DNA from: Hymenobacter baengnokdamensis
Lineage (GTDB): Bacteria; Bacteroidota; Bacteroidia; Cytophagales; Hymenobacteraceae
Length of the DNA stretch: 64,000 nt
Direction: 5' to 3'
NCBI RefSeq assembly: GCF_008728635.1
Contig: NZ_CP044285.1
Coordinates: 3,286,001-3,350,000 of the forward strand
The notes under the pieces are model-generated. The model was not told the origin of the DNA. It was given only the letters and a program-made list of their open reading frames with translations, and made no database searches. Every line of letters begins with the position of its first letter. Within the stretch, counting starts at the first letter, position 1. The position numbers were made by a program, and so were the translations under genes. Below, piece after piece: positions 53,222 to 61,231 of the stretch.

Positions 53222-53965
53222 TTACCACCCGCTGGCCAGCACGTCGGCAATGTGCATGGTCTTGATAGCCAGCTTCTCACGGCGGATGTACGCCTCCAGG
53301 TGCATGAGGCAGCTTACGTCGGTGCTCACGATGTAGTCGGCCCCGGTGGCCAGCGCGTGCTCGACTTTCTGCTGGGCCATGGCCACCGAAATAGCCTCAA
53401 ACTTCACCGCGAAGGTGCCGCCGAAGCCGCAGCAGGTGGTAGTTTCGGCCATTTCGATGCGGCGCAGGCCAGCCACGCCGTCGAGCAGCCGGCGCGGGGC
53501 TTCCCGAATGCCACACTCGCGCAGCGCCGAGCAGGAGTCGTGATAGGTGTAGGTGCCAGCCAGGGCCGCGCCTGAAATATCGTGCATTTCTAATATTTCC
53601 GCCAGGAACTCGGTTAGCTCGTAGGTGCGCCGCTGTACTCCCTGACAGCGGGCCACGTCGGCGGTGTCGGCAAACAAGTGCGAGTAGGCGTTGCGCACCA
53701 TGCCTACGCACGAGGCCGAGGGACTGACCACATAGCGCGGCTCGTTCGAATTTGGAGTGAAATCGGAGAGAAACTTCTCGGCAATATTGCGGCTCTCGGC
53801 CTTATAGCCGGCATTATAGGCAGGCTGGCCACAGCAGGTCTGGGCCGGGTTGTAGTGCACCTGGCAGCCGGCTTTTTCCAGCACCTTCACCATGTTGAGG
53901 GCGGTGTGCGGGTAAAGCTGGTCAACAAAGCAGGGGATGAAGATATCGACTTGGGGCGTGGGCAT
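53222..53965 (-). CDS. lutA: (Fe-S)-binding LutA/YkgE-like protein
   Basis: A 247-residue protein of the heterodisulfide reductase CCG family, similar to LutA of the L-lactate oxidation complex. Two CCG domains show AQTCCGQPAYNAG near 40 and ETTTCCGFGGTFAVKF near 190, which would ligate iron-sulfur clusters, with SPSASCVGMVRN between. It starts PQVDIFIPCFVDQLYPHTA. LutB and LutC are not next to it in this window, so it may work with partners elsewhere. A 13-bp palindrome lies 32 bp before the start. Flanked by two low-G+C hypothetical genes. Confidence 0.88.
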   Translation of the reverse strand: MPTPQVDIFIPCFVDQLYPHTALNMVKVLEKAGCQVHYNPAQTCCGQPAYNAGYKAESRNIAEKFLSDFTPNSNEPRYVVSPSASCVGMVRNAYSHLFADTADVARCQGVQRRTYELTEFLAEILEMHDISGAALAGTYTYHDSCSALRECGIREAPRRLLDGVAGLRRIEMAETTTCCGFGGTFAVKFEAISVAMAQQKVEHALATGADYIVSTDVSCLMHLEAYIRREKLAIKTMHIADVLASGW

Positions 53966-53996
53966 TGGCGGATAGAGTAACTGGCAAATTTTTTAC

Positions 53997-54009
53997 GCAA
54001 CTAAGTTGC
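53997..54009. promoter_or_regulatory. 13-bp palindrome upstream of lutA
   Basis: GCAACTAAGTTGC is a palindrome with a central A, ending 32 bases before the lutA start. The half CTAAGTTG recurs at 54028-54035. A regulator site is possible. Confidence 0.3.
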
Positions 54010-54027
54010 AATAGGAGTAAAAAGTAG

Positions 54028-54348
54028 CTAAGTTGAATAATCTATCTCTACTTTCCACGGAGCATTATTCTTAAAGCCAGGCGAATAAGGGCGTTTTAGC
54101 ACCTTCGGCCCAAACCGATATTGCAAGAAAAGTATCAATTGGTCACCGCTAAATTCAATTCGGTACTCAGTTTCGTCAGATTCTATCCGGTACTCCATTG
54201 TAGTCTCCAACTCTACTGCTATACACGCCAGCTCTATCCAGAGGGTAAGTTTCGTAGCCTGCGGATTGTAAAACTCTATGCCAATAATCGGCTTCTTGCT
54301 TTCTTCTACAGCCGTTTTGTCCAACCTTTTAGACATCCAATTCAACAT
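54028..54348 (-). CDS. Hypothetical protein with low-G+C codons
   Basis: A 106-residue protein, start ATG 54348, overlapping the end of the HMG-CoA lyase gene by 7 bases. It is charged and soluble: KKPIIGIEFYNPQATKLTLWIE, then ETTMEYRIESDETEYRIEF, ending WKVEIDYST, a strand-rich pattern. I do not recognise a family. Codon use is more A+T-rich than neighbours, so it looks acquired. The overlap suggests co-translation with the lyase gene. Confidence 0.55.
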   Translation of the reverse strand: MLNWMSKRLDKTAVEESKKPIIGIEFYNPQATKLTLWIELACIAVELETTMEYRIESDETEYRIEFSGDQLILFLQYRFGPKVLKRPYSPGFKNNAPWKVEIDYST

Positions 54349-55220
54349 AGATCAAAAGGCATATTAAAAACATATTTAGCTGCTAGTTGCGCATCTGAGA
54401 ACTTATTCAAGTTCAACCCCAGCTCCTCCCCTTTCCCTGCCAAGAACGCCACCAGATTCTCGGTCGCCATATTCCCCGTGAGCACATCGGCGGCCATCGG
54501 GCAACCGCCGATGCCGCACAGGGCGCCGTCGAAGCGGCGGCAGCCGGCCTGGTAGGCCGCCTGCACTTTTTCGAGCCAGGTAGTGGGCGTGGTGTGCAGG
54601 TGGGCGCCGAATTCTATCTGCGGAAAAGCCGGAATCAGCTCGGCAAATAAGGGCGTAATCAAGTCCGGCGTGCTCGCCCCGATGGTATCGGACAGGGCCA
54701 CGATGCGCACGCCCAGCACGGCCAACTGCTGCGTGAACTCGGCCACCACGGCCGGGCTGTACGGGTCGCCGTAGGGGTTGCCAAAGCCCATCGAGAGGTA
54801 CACAATCAGCGTTTTGCCCCGGCGCTCGCAGAGCTCGTGCATGGCGGCCACGTCGGCCAGGGCCTCGGCGATGGTCTGGTTGGTATTGCGGCGCTGGAAG
54901 GTTTCGCTCACCGAGAGCGGGAAGCCTAGGTAGCTAATTTCGGGGTGACTGGCGGCCTGCTCGGCCCCGCGCCGATTGGCCACGATGGCCAGCAGCCTGG
55001 TTTTGGTGCGGCTGAGGTCGAGGCCGGCCAGCACCTCGGCCGTATCGCGCAGCTGCGGAATAGCCTTGGGCGACACGAACGAGCCAAAATCGAGCACGTC
55101 GAAGCCCACGGCCAGCAGCTGCTGGAGGTAAGCCGTTTTGGTGGCGGTGGGGATGAACTCGTGCAGGCCCTGCATGGCATCGCGCGGGCACTCGGTAAGA
55201 ACGACAGGGTGGGTGAGCAT
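54342..55220 (-). CDS. mvaB: Hydroxymethylglutaryl-CoA lyase
   Basis: A 292-residue TIM-barrel enzyme that splits HMG-CoA into acetyl-CoA and acetoacetate in leucine and ketone metabolism. It starts VVLTECPRDAMQGLHEFIPT; further marks are VLDFGSFVSPKAIPQLRD, the VYLSMGFGNPYGDPYSP segment, IVALSDTIGAS, HLHTTPT with metal-binding His, and the signature Cys in CGIGGCPMAADVLTGN near the C-terminus. It is divergent from the M23 gene. ATG 55220 is chosen; upstream in-frame codons lie in the REP-like element. Confidence 0.9.
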   Translation of the reverse strand: MLTHPVVLTECPRDAMQGLHEFIPTATKTAYLQQLLAVGFDVLDFGSFVSPKAIPQLRDTAEVLAGLDLSRTKTRLLAIVANRRGAEQAASHPEISYLGFPLSVSETFQRRNTNQTIAEALADVAAMHELCERRGKTLIVYLSMGFGNPYGDPYSPAVVAEFTQQLAVLGVRIVALSDTIGASTPDLITPLFAELIPAFPQIEFGAHLHTTPTTWLEKVQAAYQAGCRRFDGALCGIGGCPMAADVLTGNMATENLVAFLAGKGEELGLNLNKFSDAQLAAKYVFNMPFDLC

Positions 55221-55240
55221 AGTAAAGCGAAGGTAAAGCG

Positions 55241-55320
55241 CAGTAGCGTGGACTCTGCGAGTCCGCGCGTAGTAGCATCCGGGTGCTACCACGCGCGGAC
55301 TCGCAGAGTCCACGCTACTG
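55241..55320. repeat. REP-like inverted pair, copy C
   Basis: Perfect 30-bp arms at 55241-55270 and 55291-55320. Each arm is itself a hairpin (GGACTC-TGC-GAGTCC) preceded by GTAG, and the loop holds another, GTAGCA-TCCGGG-TGCTAC. It lies in the divergent gap between mvaB and the M23 gene. Confidence 0.85.
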
Positions 55321-55358
55321 CGGCCGAACTTGCCCAGCTAGCCGGGCGTTTGCCCGGT

Positions 55359-56705
55359 ATGCTTTTTTCGTTTTTTCCAGCCCCGGGCCGGCGGCAGCTT
55401 GGGGGCTTTTTGGGGCTGATGCTGGCCCTGCTGGCCTCGTGCAGCAAACCCCAGACCCTGGCCGCGCTTTTCCAGAAAACCACGCCGCACGACGACTATG
55501 CCCGCGCCCTCGACCGCGCCGGCCTGCACGAAGCCGCCCTGGGCCGGCAGTGGCAGCAGGCCGCCGCCCAGGCCCTGCGCGATTCGCTGGTAGTACCGCT
55601 GCCCATGCTCGAAACGGGCTATTTCCGCCCCGAGCAGCCCACGGCCGCCAGCTACCGCTACGCCGTGCGGGCCGGTGAGCTGGTGCACGTGCGCCTCACG
55701 CTGGCGCCCGGCCCGGTGCTGTCCCCGCGCCTCTTCGTTGATGCGTTTGCCCTGGCACCGGGCCACGCGCCCGAGCTGCTACAATGGGCCAGCGCCGATA
55801 CTACCGTCGCCGGCTCCTTCGACTTCAGCTACCAGGCCACCGACGACGGCCAGCACCTGCTGCGCGTGCAGCCCGAGCTGCTGGCGGCCGGCCGCTACAC
55901 GCTGCGCCTGTGGCGCGGGCCGGGTCTGGGGCTATTTCCGGTACGGGGGCGCACCGACCAGGCCATCGGCAGCTTCTGGGGCAGCGAGCGCGATGGCGGC
56001 ACCCGCCGCCACGAGGGCGTCGATATTTTTGCCCCGCGCGGCACGCCGGCCGTGGCCGCTACCGATGGCACCATCATGCGCACCGGCGAAACCCCGCTGG
56101 GTGGCCGCGTGCTGTGGCTGGCCGATGCGGCGCACGGCCAGCACCTCTACTACGCCCACCTCGACCGGCAGCTGGTGCAGCCCGGCCAGCGCGTGCGGGC
56201 CGGCGACACGCTGGGCCTGGTGGGCAACACCGGCAATGCCCGCACCACGGCGCCACACCTGCACTTCGGCATCTACCGGGCGGGCGGGGCCATTGACCCC
56301 TGGCCCTTTCTGCACCGCGCCGACCCGGTGCCCGTTGCCCATACCGGCCCGGCGGGGTTCGGCCCCGACCGCCGGGGCGAGTGGGTGCGCCCGCGCCCGG
56401 CGCAAGCTACCCGGCTGCTGCCCGCCACGCTGCCCCTGCTAGTGCTGGGCCAGCGCGCCGAGTATCTGCGCGTAGAGCTGCCCACCGGCCAGCGCCGCTA
56501 CGTGGCCGCCCATGCGGTGGCCCCGGCGCAGCCGCTCCGGCGGCTGTCACTGCCCATTGCCCACGAAATACAAACGGCACCGCAGGCCGGCGCCCCAGCC
56601 CTGGCCGCCTGGCCTTCGCACACGGCCGCCGCCGTGCTAGGCCAAAGCCACGGCTATGCGCTGCTGCGCAACGCGGCCGGTCAGCAGGGCTGGGCCCGCC
56701 TATAG
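55359..56705 (+). CDS. M23 family metallopeptidase lipoprotein (LytM domain)
   Basis: A 448-residue lipoprotein (lipobox ALLASC, residues about 20-25) that would act on peptidoglycan cross-links or regulate amidases. The M23 core at about 205-320 has HEGVDIFAPRGTPAVAATDG with His and Asp zinc ligands and the catalytic HLHFGIYRAGGAIDP. An N-terminal beta domain (70-190) and a C-terminal SH3-like tail (from about 355) flank it. All zinc ligands are present, so activity is expected. ATG 55359 fits the signal. A terminator follows the gene. Confidence 0.92.
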   Translation: MLFSFFPAPGRRQLGGFLGLMLALLASCSKPQTLAALFQKTTPHDDYARALDRAGLHEAALGRQWQQAAAQALRDSLVVPLPMLETGYFRPEQPTAASYRYAVRAGELVHVRLTLAPGPVLSPRLFVDAFALAPGHAPELLQWASADTTVAGSFDFSYQATDDGQHLLRVQPELLAAGRYTLRLWRGPGLGLFPVRGRTDQAIGSFWGSERDGGTRRHEGVDIFAPRGTPAVAATDGTIMRTGETPLGGRVLWLADAAHGQHLYYAHLDRQLVQPGQRVRAGDTLGLVGNTGNARTTAPHLHFGIYRAGGAIDPWPFLHRADPVPVAHTGPAGFGPDRRGEWVRPRPAQATRLLPATLPLLVLGQRAEYLRVELPTGQRRYVAAHAVAPAQPLRRLSLPIAHEIQTAPQAGAPALAAWPSHTAAAVLGQSHGYALLRNAAGQQGWARL

Positions 56706-56727
56706 GGTTACAGCCCGTTGGTTAATT

Positions 56728-56770
56728 AAAAGCGCGTCAGGCCTCCCACTGGTTGGCCTGACGCGCTTTT
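56728..56770. terminator. Bidirectional terminator after the M23 gene
   Basis: AAAAGCGCGTCAGGCC (56728-56743) pairs perfectly with GGCCTGACGCGCTTTT (56755-56770). A and T runs at both ends let it work for the convergent lipoprotein gene as well. Confidence 0.85.
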
Positions 56771-56834
56771 ACAGGGGACTAGTTAACTTATCGATTAACT
56801 GATGTTACGCAGCGGCATCGCCCTGCGCAAAATA

Positions 56835-57437
56835 TCAAAGATTAAGCAGCAGTGTTTTGTTGAACTGCTTTGAATAGGCCAGCCGGGTTTCGCCGGTGCC
56901 ATTGGGATAATCGAAGCCGATGGCGTGGGGGTCGCTGCGGAGGCTGGTCCAGGCCTGGGTATCTACTTCGGCGGGCTGGGTAGCGGTGGCCGGCACGGCC
57001 GGCTGCACAAAGTGGCTGGCGGCAAAGAAATCGTTCATGCCACGCAGAATGCTGATTTCCTTGTCGCGCACCGAGGCCGACTGGTTGTCGCGCAGGGTAC
57101 GGTCGCTGATGAGCGCGGTGGCGGGCAGCACTTCGTGGCGCAGGGTATCGCCCGCGCTGCTCAGCACAAACAAATGCAGGCGGCTGCTGAGAATGCGCGG
57201 CCCGCGCATTTGCAGCACGAAGGTATCGGGCGTTTTAGGGTTGGAGAAAGGATGCGTAGCCCGCACCGTATTGAGGACCGTAGCCCCGCCCACGCGCTCG
57301 CCGCGGCCGGTAGGCGGCGTAAACTCGGCGTGCGGGTCTTTAGACGACGTAGCGGTTTCGCGCTCGGTATTAACGCAGGAAGTGGCGGCGAGCAGAATAG
57401 CGGCAACAGCGCCGAGCTTGCAGAAAGAGGTAGTCAT
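56835..57437 (-). CDS. Hypothetical lipoprotein, 200 residues
   Basis: A lipoprotein with signal MTTSFCKLGAVAAILLAATSC (lipobox AATSC), then a charged, disordered linker with KDPHAEFTPPTGRGERVGG. The domain from about 60 has strands DTFVLQMRGPRILSSRLHLFVLSS and DTLRHEVLPAT, and a C-terminal GTGETRLAYSKQFNKTLLLNL. No family recognised. It may be a surface or periplasmic protein. It is followed (91 bp before it on the minus strand) by an outer-membrane-type gene that could belong to the same unit. Confidence 0.7.
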   Translation of the reverse strand: MTTSFCKLGAVAAILLAATSCVNTERETATSSKDPHAEFTPPTGRGERVGGATVLNTVRATHPFSNPKTPDTFVLQMRGPRILSSRLHLFVLSSAGDTLRHEVLPATALISDRTLRDNQSASVRDKEISILRGMNDFFAASHFVQPAVPATATQPAEVDTQAWTSLRSDPHAIGFDYPNGTGETRLAYSKQFNKTLLLNL

Positions 57438-57528
57438 ATAGCAGGGTAAGCAACCCGGCAGAAAAGCCGGTGGGTGCCAAGATAGCGCCCAGGGTGTTGC
57501 CGTGTACGCAAGGTGTGCAAAGCAGGGT

Positions 57529-58224
57529 TCAGAACCAGCCTATCTCCAGGCCCAGCTGCCAGCGGGGCGGCTCGGGCAGGGTGGTGCCGGCGAGGGCATT
57601 GCTGAGGCGGTAGCGGCCCACCAGCGCCAGCGAGTTGCTGCCTACACGCGCGCCTACCCCACCCTGCCAGCGGGCCAAGTAAGGCGGCTCGTGGGCTACT
57701 ATTTCGAGCCGGCCACCGCCGGGCGCGGGGCCTTCGGTAGCGTAGGTAGTGGCAAAGGCCCAGCCGCCGTAAGCGAGCAGGTCGACGTAGCGGCCCACGG
57801 TGTTGCCGCGCCGGCGGCTGGGATTGAGGCGCAGGCTGCCCTCGCTTTGCAGCTGGTGGTAGCTGAAGAGCTGGCTGTCGAACCCCGAGCCGAAAGGCAG
57901 CGGCCGGGCCGCGCCGGGGTCCAGGCCGTAGCGCAGGTAGGCGTAGCGCAGGTCAGTATTGAAGGCCAGGAAGGAGCTCAGGCGCCGCTTAAGCCGGCCG
58001 CCCAGCTGCAATTCGGACGAGGCAAAGCCGTACTTCAGGCCGAGCGCGCTGGAGCCCGCCGCCAGGGTGCTCCCCACGTACAGATGCGCGAAATAACGGC
58101 GGTTGGGGCCCGTTCGGCTCGGAATAGTATCGTTGGCTACGTCGGTTTGCAGCAGCACCTGCTGAGCCCAGGCCACCGGGGCAACCGCGAGCAAAACCAG
58201 TACCAGTAGTCTATCTTTCAACAT
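57529..58224 (-). CDS. Probable outer-membrane beta-barrel protein
   Basis: A 231-residue protein with a signal (MLKDRLLVLVLLAVAPVAWAQ) and alternating strands ending in an aromatic residue (LGLEIGWF), the mark of outer-membrane barrels. Repeating strands such as YFAHLYVGSTLAAGSSALGLKYGF and FLAFNTDLRYAYLRYGLD fit about eight strands. No catalytic motif is seen. No family is assigned; it may be structural or a small porin. ATG 58224 is preferred over 58239. Confidence 0.65.
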   Translation of the reverse strand: MLKDRLLVLVLLAVAPVAWAQQVLLQTDVANDTIPSRTGPNRRYFAHLYVGSTLAAGSSALGLKYGFASSELQLGGRLKRRLSSFLAFNTDLRYAYLRYGLDPGAARPLPFGSGFDSQLFSYHQLQSEGSLRLNPSRRRGNTVGRYVDLLAYGGWAFATTYATEGPAPGGGRLEIVAHEPPYLARWQGGVGARVGSNSLALVGRYRLSNALAGTTLPEPPRWQLGLEIGWF

Positions 58225-58312
58225 GTTATCCTGTGCCACTGACTATTGACGTCGAACTGCCTGTTTAACTGAATTTGCCGGTACGCCTACGCGACCGCGC
58301 TCTCTACATAGC

Positions 58313-60181
58313 TTATTCATGATATTCGCCAGTATAGCCCTGGTAATAAACCCGGAGCACATTGCCGCCGCGCGTGAGGCGGCGCGGCACCTGCACTACC
58401 AGGCGCTGAGTGGTAGCGCGTACTTCGTAGCGGTGCAGCACGCCCCGGGCATTGGCCAGGTGCCAGTAGAGGTGGGGTGGGTAGGCTGGGTAAGCGGCCA
58501 GCGCGGGCGCGGTATCGGCCGGCGCGGGCTGCTCTTTGCCGACCGGCGCCACATTCGGAGCCGTGGGGGTGGGCGAGCCGGCGGGCCGGGCCGGGGCGGG
58601 CGGGCTTAGCCAGTCGGTAGTGCCAGGGGTCAGCTCGTCGGCTTCGGCTACCAGGGGCAGTGGGCGGGCGGCGGGCACGGTGGCGGCGGGCCGCAGCACC
58701 ACCGCTACCAGCGAATCGTGCACCACGAAGTCGAAGGTGGGCGCTACCGCCGGCAGCGGACCGTTGAGCCGGGCCAGCAGGCGGCTGGCTTCGGGCCGGC
58801 CGTAGCCGTGGGCATAGTCATAATACGGAAATAATTCGCCGGCCTCGCGCACCTGCCGAAACAGCTGCATAGCCGTGAGCCTGCCGCCGCTGGCCTGCTG
58901 GGCGCAGGCTGCCAGCCCTGCCACCAGCGGCGCCGAAAAAGACGTGCCCTCGACGCGCTCGAAGCCACCCGCCGCACTGGCCGTGAGCACAATCCCAAAC
59001 GCTGACACGTCGGGCTTGAGGCGGCTGTCGGCGCTGGGGCCCACCGAGCTGAAGGCCAGGTGCAGGCCCGTGGCCGGGTCGAGCCCCCCCACGCCCAGTA
59101 CCGAGTCGGCATCGGCGGGCGTGCCGATGCGCACCCAGTCGTCGTCGCCGTCGTTGCCGGCGGCGCTCACTACCAGTATTCCCTTGCGGGCCGCCAGCGT
59201 GGCCGCCCGCCCAATGAGCGAGTGCCGGCCATCCATCTGCTCGGGAAAGTAGCGCTGCTCGGTATAAGCCAAGGAGGAGCTGATGATGTCCGCACCCTGC
59301 TGGTCGGCCCACTCCACGGCCCGGAGCCAAGCCTCTTCTTCGGTAAAGCGCTCGCTGGCCAGGCTTTCAGTGCGGGCCAGCAGGTAGATAGCCGCCGGGG
59401 CCAGGCCCAGCGCCGGGCCGGGGTGCAGGCTATCGGGGGCGGGCAAGCGGCCGGCCAGGCAGCCCAGCACCTCGGTACCGTGCGCGCCGCCCCGAAATAC
59501 GTCGGGCTGGTTTTTCAGGAAGTCGTAGGTAGCCGCAATGCGCCGCTCGTGCCGCAGCGCCCGGAACGCCGGGTGCCTGTCCGTGCCGCGAAACCCGACG
59601 TCAAGCACCGCAATGCGCACCCCCTGCCCCAGCAGGCCCGCCCGCTTGAGGTCGACCCGGCCCAGGGCCGCCGTTTGCTGCCGGGCCAGCTGGTAGTCGG
59701 CGGGCGAAATGGCCGACTGGGCAGCATATAATGATTTTTTATTATATAGTGAATTTATAATTTTTTCCCTCCCCAACCGGGCTGGCCGCAGCCGCCCGCT
59801 TACCGGCCAGGCTACTACGGCCGCCACGCCGGGGAGCCGGCGCAGCGCGGCAGCCTGGGCGGGCGTGGCGCGGCACGCCACGGCATTAAACCAGCGGCTG
59901 ACGACGGTTAGCGTATCGACGCGGGCGCGCACGGCGGCCACGTAGTCGGGCCGCACGGGGCGGTCGGTAAACTCGGCGGCGGGCAGGCCCTGCCGCTGCC
60001 GCCGCGCCTGCGCGGCGGCGCTGAAGTAGCAGGCCGGGTCGAATGGCACGCCGTCTTTGTTGCTGAAACGGACCCAGTACCGGGTAGCCGCCGGGCTGCC
60101 CGGCGCTACCGGCCGCGCCCGGCCCTGCGCCAGCCCAGCCAGCAGTCCAATACCGATACTCAGAAGTGCAACTATGCGCAT
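58313..60181 (-). CDS. S8 family subtilisin-like serine peptidase
   Basis: A 622-residue exported protease. The signal (MRIVALLSIGIGLLAGLAQG) is followed by a proregion to about 160 and the S8 domain: Asp in IAVLDVGFRGTDRHPA, His in GGAHGTEVLGCLAG, the oxyanion Asn in VVSAAGNDGDDD, and Ser in VEGTSFSAPLVAGL. A C-terminal Pro/Ala-rich stretch leads into a beta domain (VLHRYEVRATTQRLVVQVP). No T9SS sorting domain is visible, unlike many family members. A perfect promoter box lies 32 bp upstream of ATG 60181. Confidence 0.93.
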   Translation of the reverse strand: MRIVALLSIGIGLLAGLAQGRARPVAPGSPAATRYWVRFSNKDGVPFDPACYFSAAAQARRQRQGLPAAEFTDRPVRPDYVAAVRARVDTLTVVSRWFNAVACRATPAQAAALRRLPGVAAVVAWPVSGRLRPARLGREKIINSLYNKKSLYAAQSAISPADYQLARQQTAALGRVDLKRAGLLGQGVRIAVLDVGFRGTDRHPAFRALRHERRIAATYDFLKNQPDVFRGGAHGTEVLGCLAGRLPAPDSLHPGPALGLAPAAIYLLARTESLASERFTEEEAWLRAVEWADQQGADIISSSLAYTEQRYFPEQMDGRHSLIGRAATLAARKGILVVSAAGNDGDDDWVRIGTPADADSVLGVGGLDPATGLHLAFSSVGPSADSRLKPDVSAFGIVLTASAAGGFERVEGTSFSAPLVAGLAACAQQASGGRLTAMQLFRQVREAGELFPYYDYAHGYGRPEASRLLARLNGPLPAVAPTFDFVVHDSLVAVVLRPAATVPAARPLPLVAEADELTPGTTDWLSPPAPARPAGSPTPTAPNVAPVGKEQPAPADTAPALAAYPAYPPHLYWHLANARGVLHRYEVRATTQRLVVQVPRRLTRGGNVLRVYYQGYTGEYHE

Positions 60182-60212
60182 ACTATACAAAAGCCCCTGC
60201 CCGGCTACTGCG

Positions 60213-60220
60213 CAAAAGTA
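60213..60220 (-). promoter_or_regulatory. TAnnTTTG promoter box of the S8 peptidase gene
   Basis: TACTTTTG on the minus strand is a perfect -7 box, 31 bases before the start ATG 60181. Confidence 0.6.
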
Positions 60221-60337
60221 CCCCGCCGCCGGGCTCCGGCCAGCCCGGCCGGGCAACCTGCGCTTTCACTGGTTCGTTTAGCGCGGGTGCCCTGGTTAGC
60301 GCCGGGACGTTTCTACCGCCTTACGTGCTTTAACCTT

Positions 60338-61150
60338 ATGCATTTTTTCACGAAGCAGGCCGGGCCGGTGGCTTCGGTGCTGCTGGCCGCCGCCCTGCTG
60401 GCGCTGCCCGGCTGCAATAAAAAAGAAATCGCCGCCCTTCAGCAGCAAAACGCCGAGCTGACGAAGTCGCGCGACCAGCTTCAGCTGGAAAAAAGCGCGC
60501 TGCAGCAGGCTAAGGACCGCACCGAGGCCAGCCTCAACAGCAGCCTGCTGAATAAAAGCAGCCAGGTAAACCAGCTTAACCAGACGCTCGGGATTACGGA
60601 GCAGGACCTGGCCGGCAAAAATGCCCGCGTAGCGGAGCTGCAGCGGGTACTTGACGAAAAGGAGGCCGCCACCAACGCCCTGCGCAAAAAGGTGTCGGAC
60701 GCGCTGCTGGGCTTTAACTCCAACGACTTGCAGGTGAACGTGAAGAACGGCAAGGTGTACGTGTCGCTTTCCGAGCAGCTGCTGTTTAAATCGGGCTCGA
60801 CCCGCGTGGACCCGGCCGGGCAGGACGCCCTTATTAAGCTGGCTAATGCCCTCACGGGCAACAAGGACGTGAATATTCTGGTTGAAGGCCACACCGATAA
60901 TGTGCCCATTAAAGGCGTGGTAAACGGCGCCAAGGACAACTGGGACCTGAGCGTGCTGCGGGCCACCGAAATCACGCGCCTGCTCACGGCTGCCGGCATC
61001 GACCCCACGCAGATAACACCTTCGGGCCGGGGCCAGTATCTGCCCGTAGCGGCCAACGACACGCCTCAGAATAAAGCCATTAACCGCCGCACCGATATTA
61101 TCCTGACGCCGAAGCTCGACGAGCTGTTCTCCATTCTTGACACCCAGTAG
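60338..61150 (+). CDS. OmpA family lipoprotein with coiled coil
   Basis: A 270-residue lipoprotein (lipobox LALPGC). Residues 25-130 form a long coiled coil rich in Gln, Glu, Lys and Leu, and 150-265 the OmpA C-terminal peptidoglycan-binding domain with LLFKSGSTRVDPAGQDALIKLA, VEGHTDNVPIKG, and NRRTDIILTP. The tandem arrangement ties the outer membrane to the wall. It is divergent from the S8 gene. ATG 60338 is chosen for the compact lipoprotein signal. A bidirectional terminator follows. Confidence 0.9.
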   Translation: MHFFTKQAGPVASVLLAAALLALPGCNKKEIAALQQQNAELTKSRDQLQLEKSALQQAKDRTEASLNSSLLNKSSQVNQLNQTLGITEQDLAGKNARVAELQRVLDEKEAATNALRKKVSDALLGFNSNDLQVNVKNGKVYVSLSEQLLFKSGSTRVDPAGQDALIKLANALTGNKDVNILVEGHTDNVPIKGVVNGAKDNWDLSVLRATEITRLLTAAGIDPTQITPSGRGQYLPVAANDTPQNKAINRRTDIILTPKLDELFSILDTQ

Positions 61151-61165
61151 CCTGCCTTGAAAAAA

Positions 61166-61220
61166 GGTAAAAGAGAAGGGGTAAAAGATGGTCTGCCATC
61201 TTTACCCCTTCTCTTTTACC
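61166..61220. terminator. Bidirectional terminator between the OmpA and M28 genes
   Basis: A stem of about 25 bp, GGTAAAAGAGAAGGGGTAAA and onward to GATGG, pairs with CCATCTTTACCCC to TTTTACC, with one bulge. Confidence 0.8.
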
Positions 61221-61231
61221 GCCTCCCGGCG

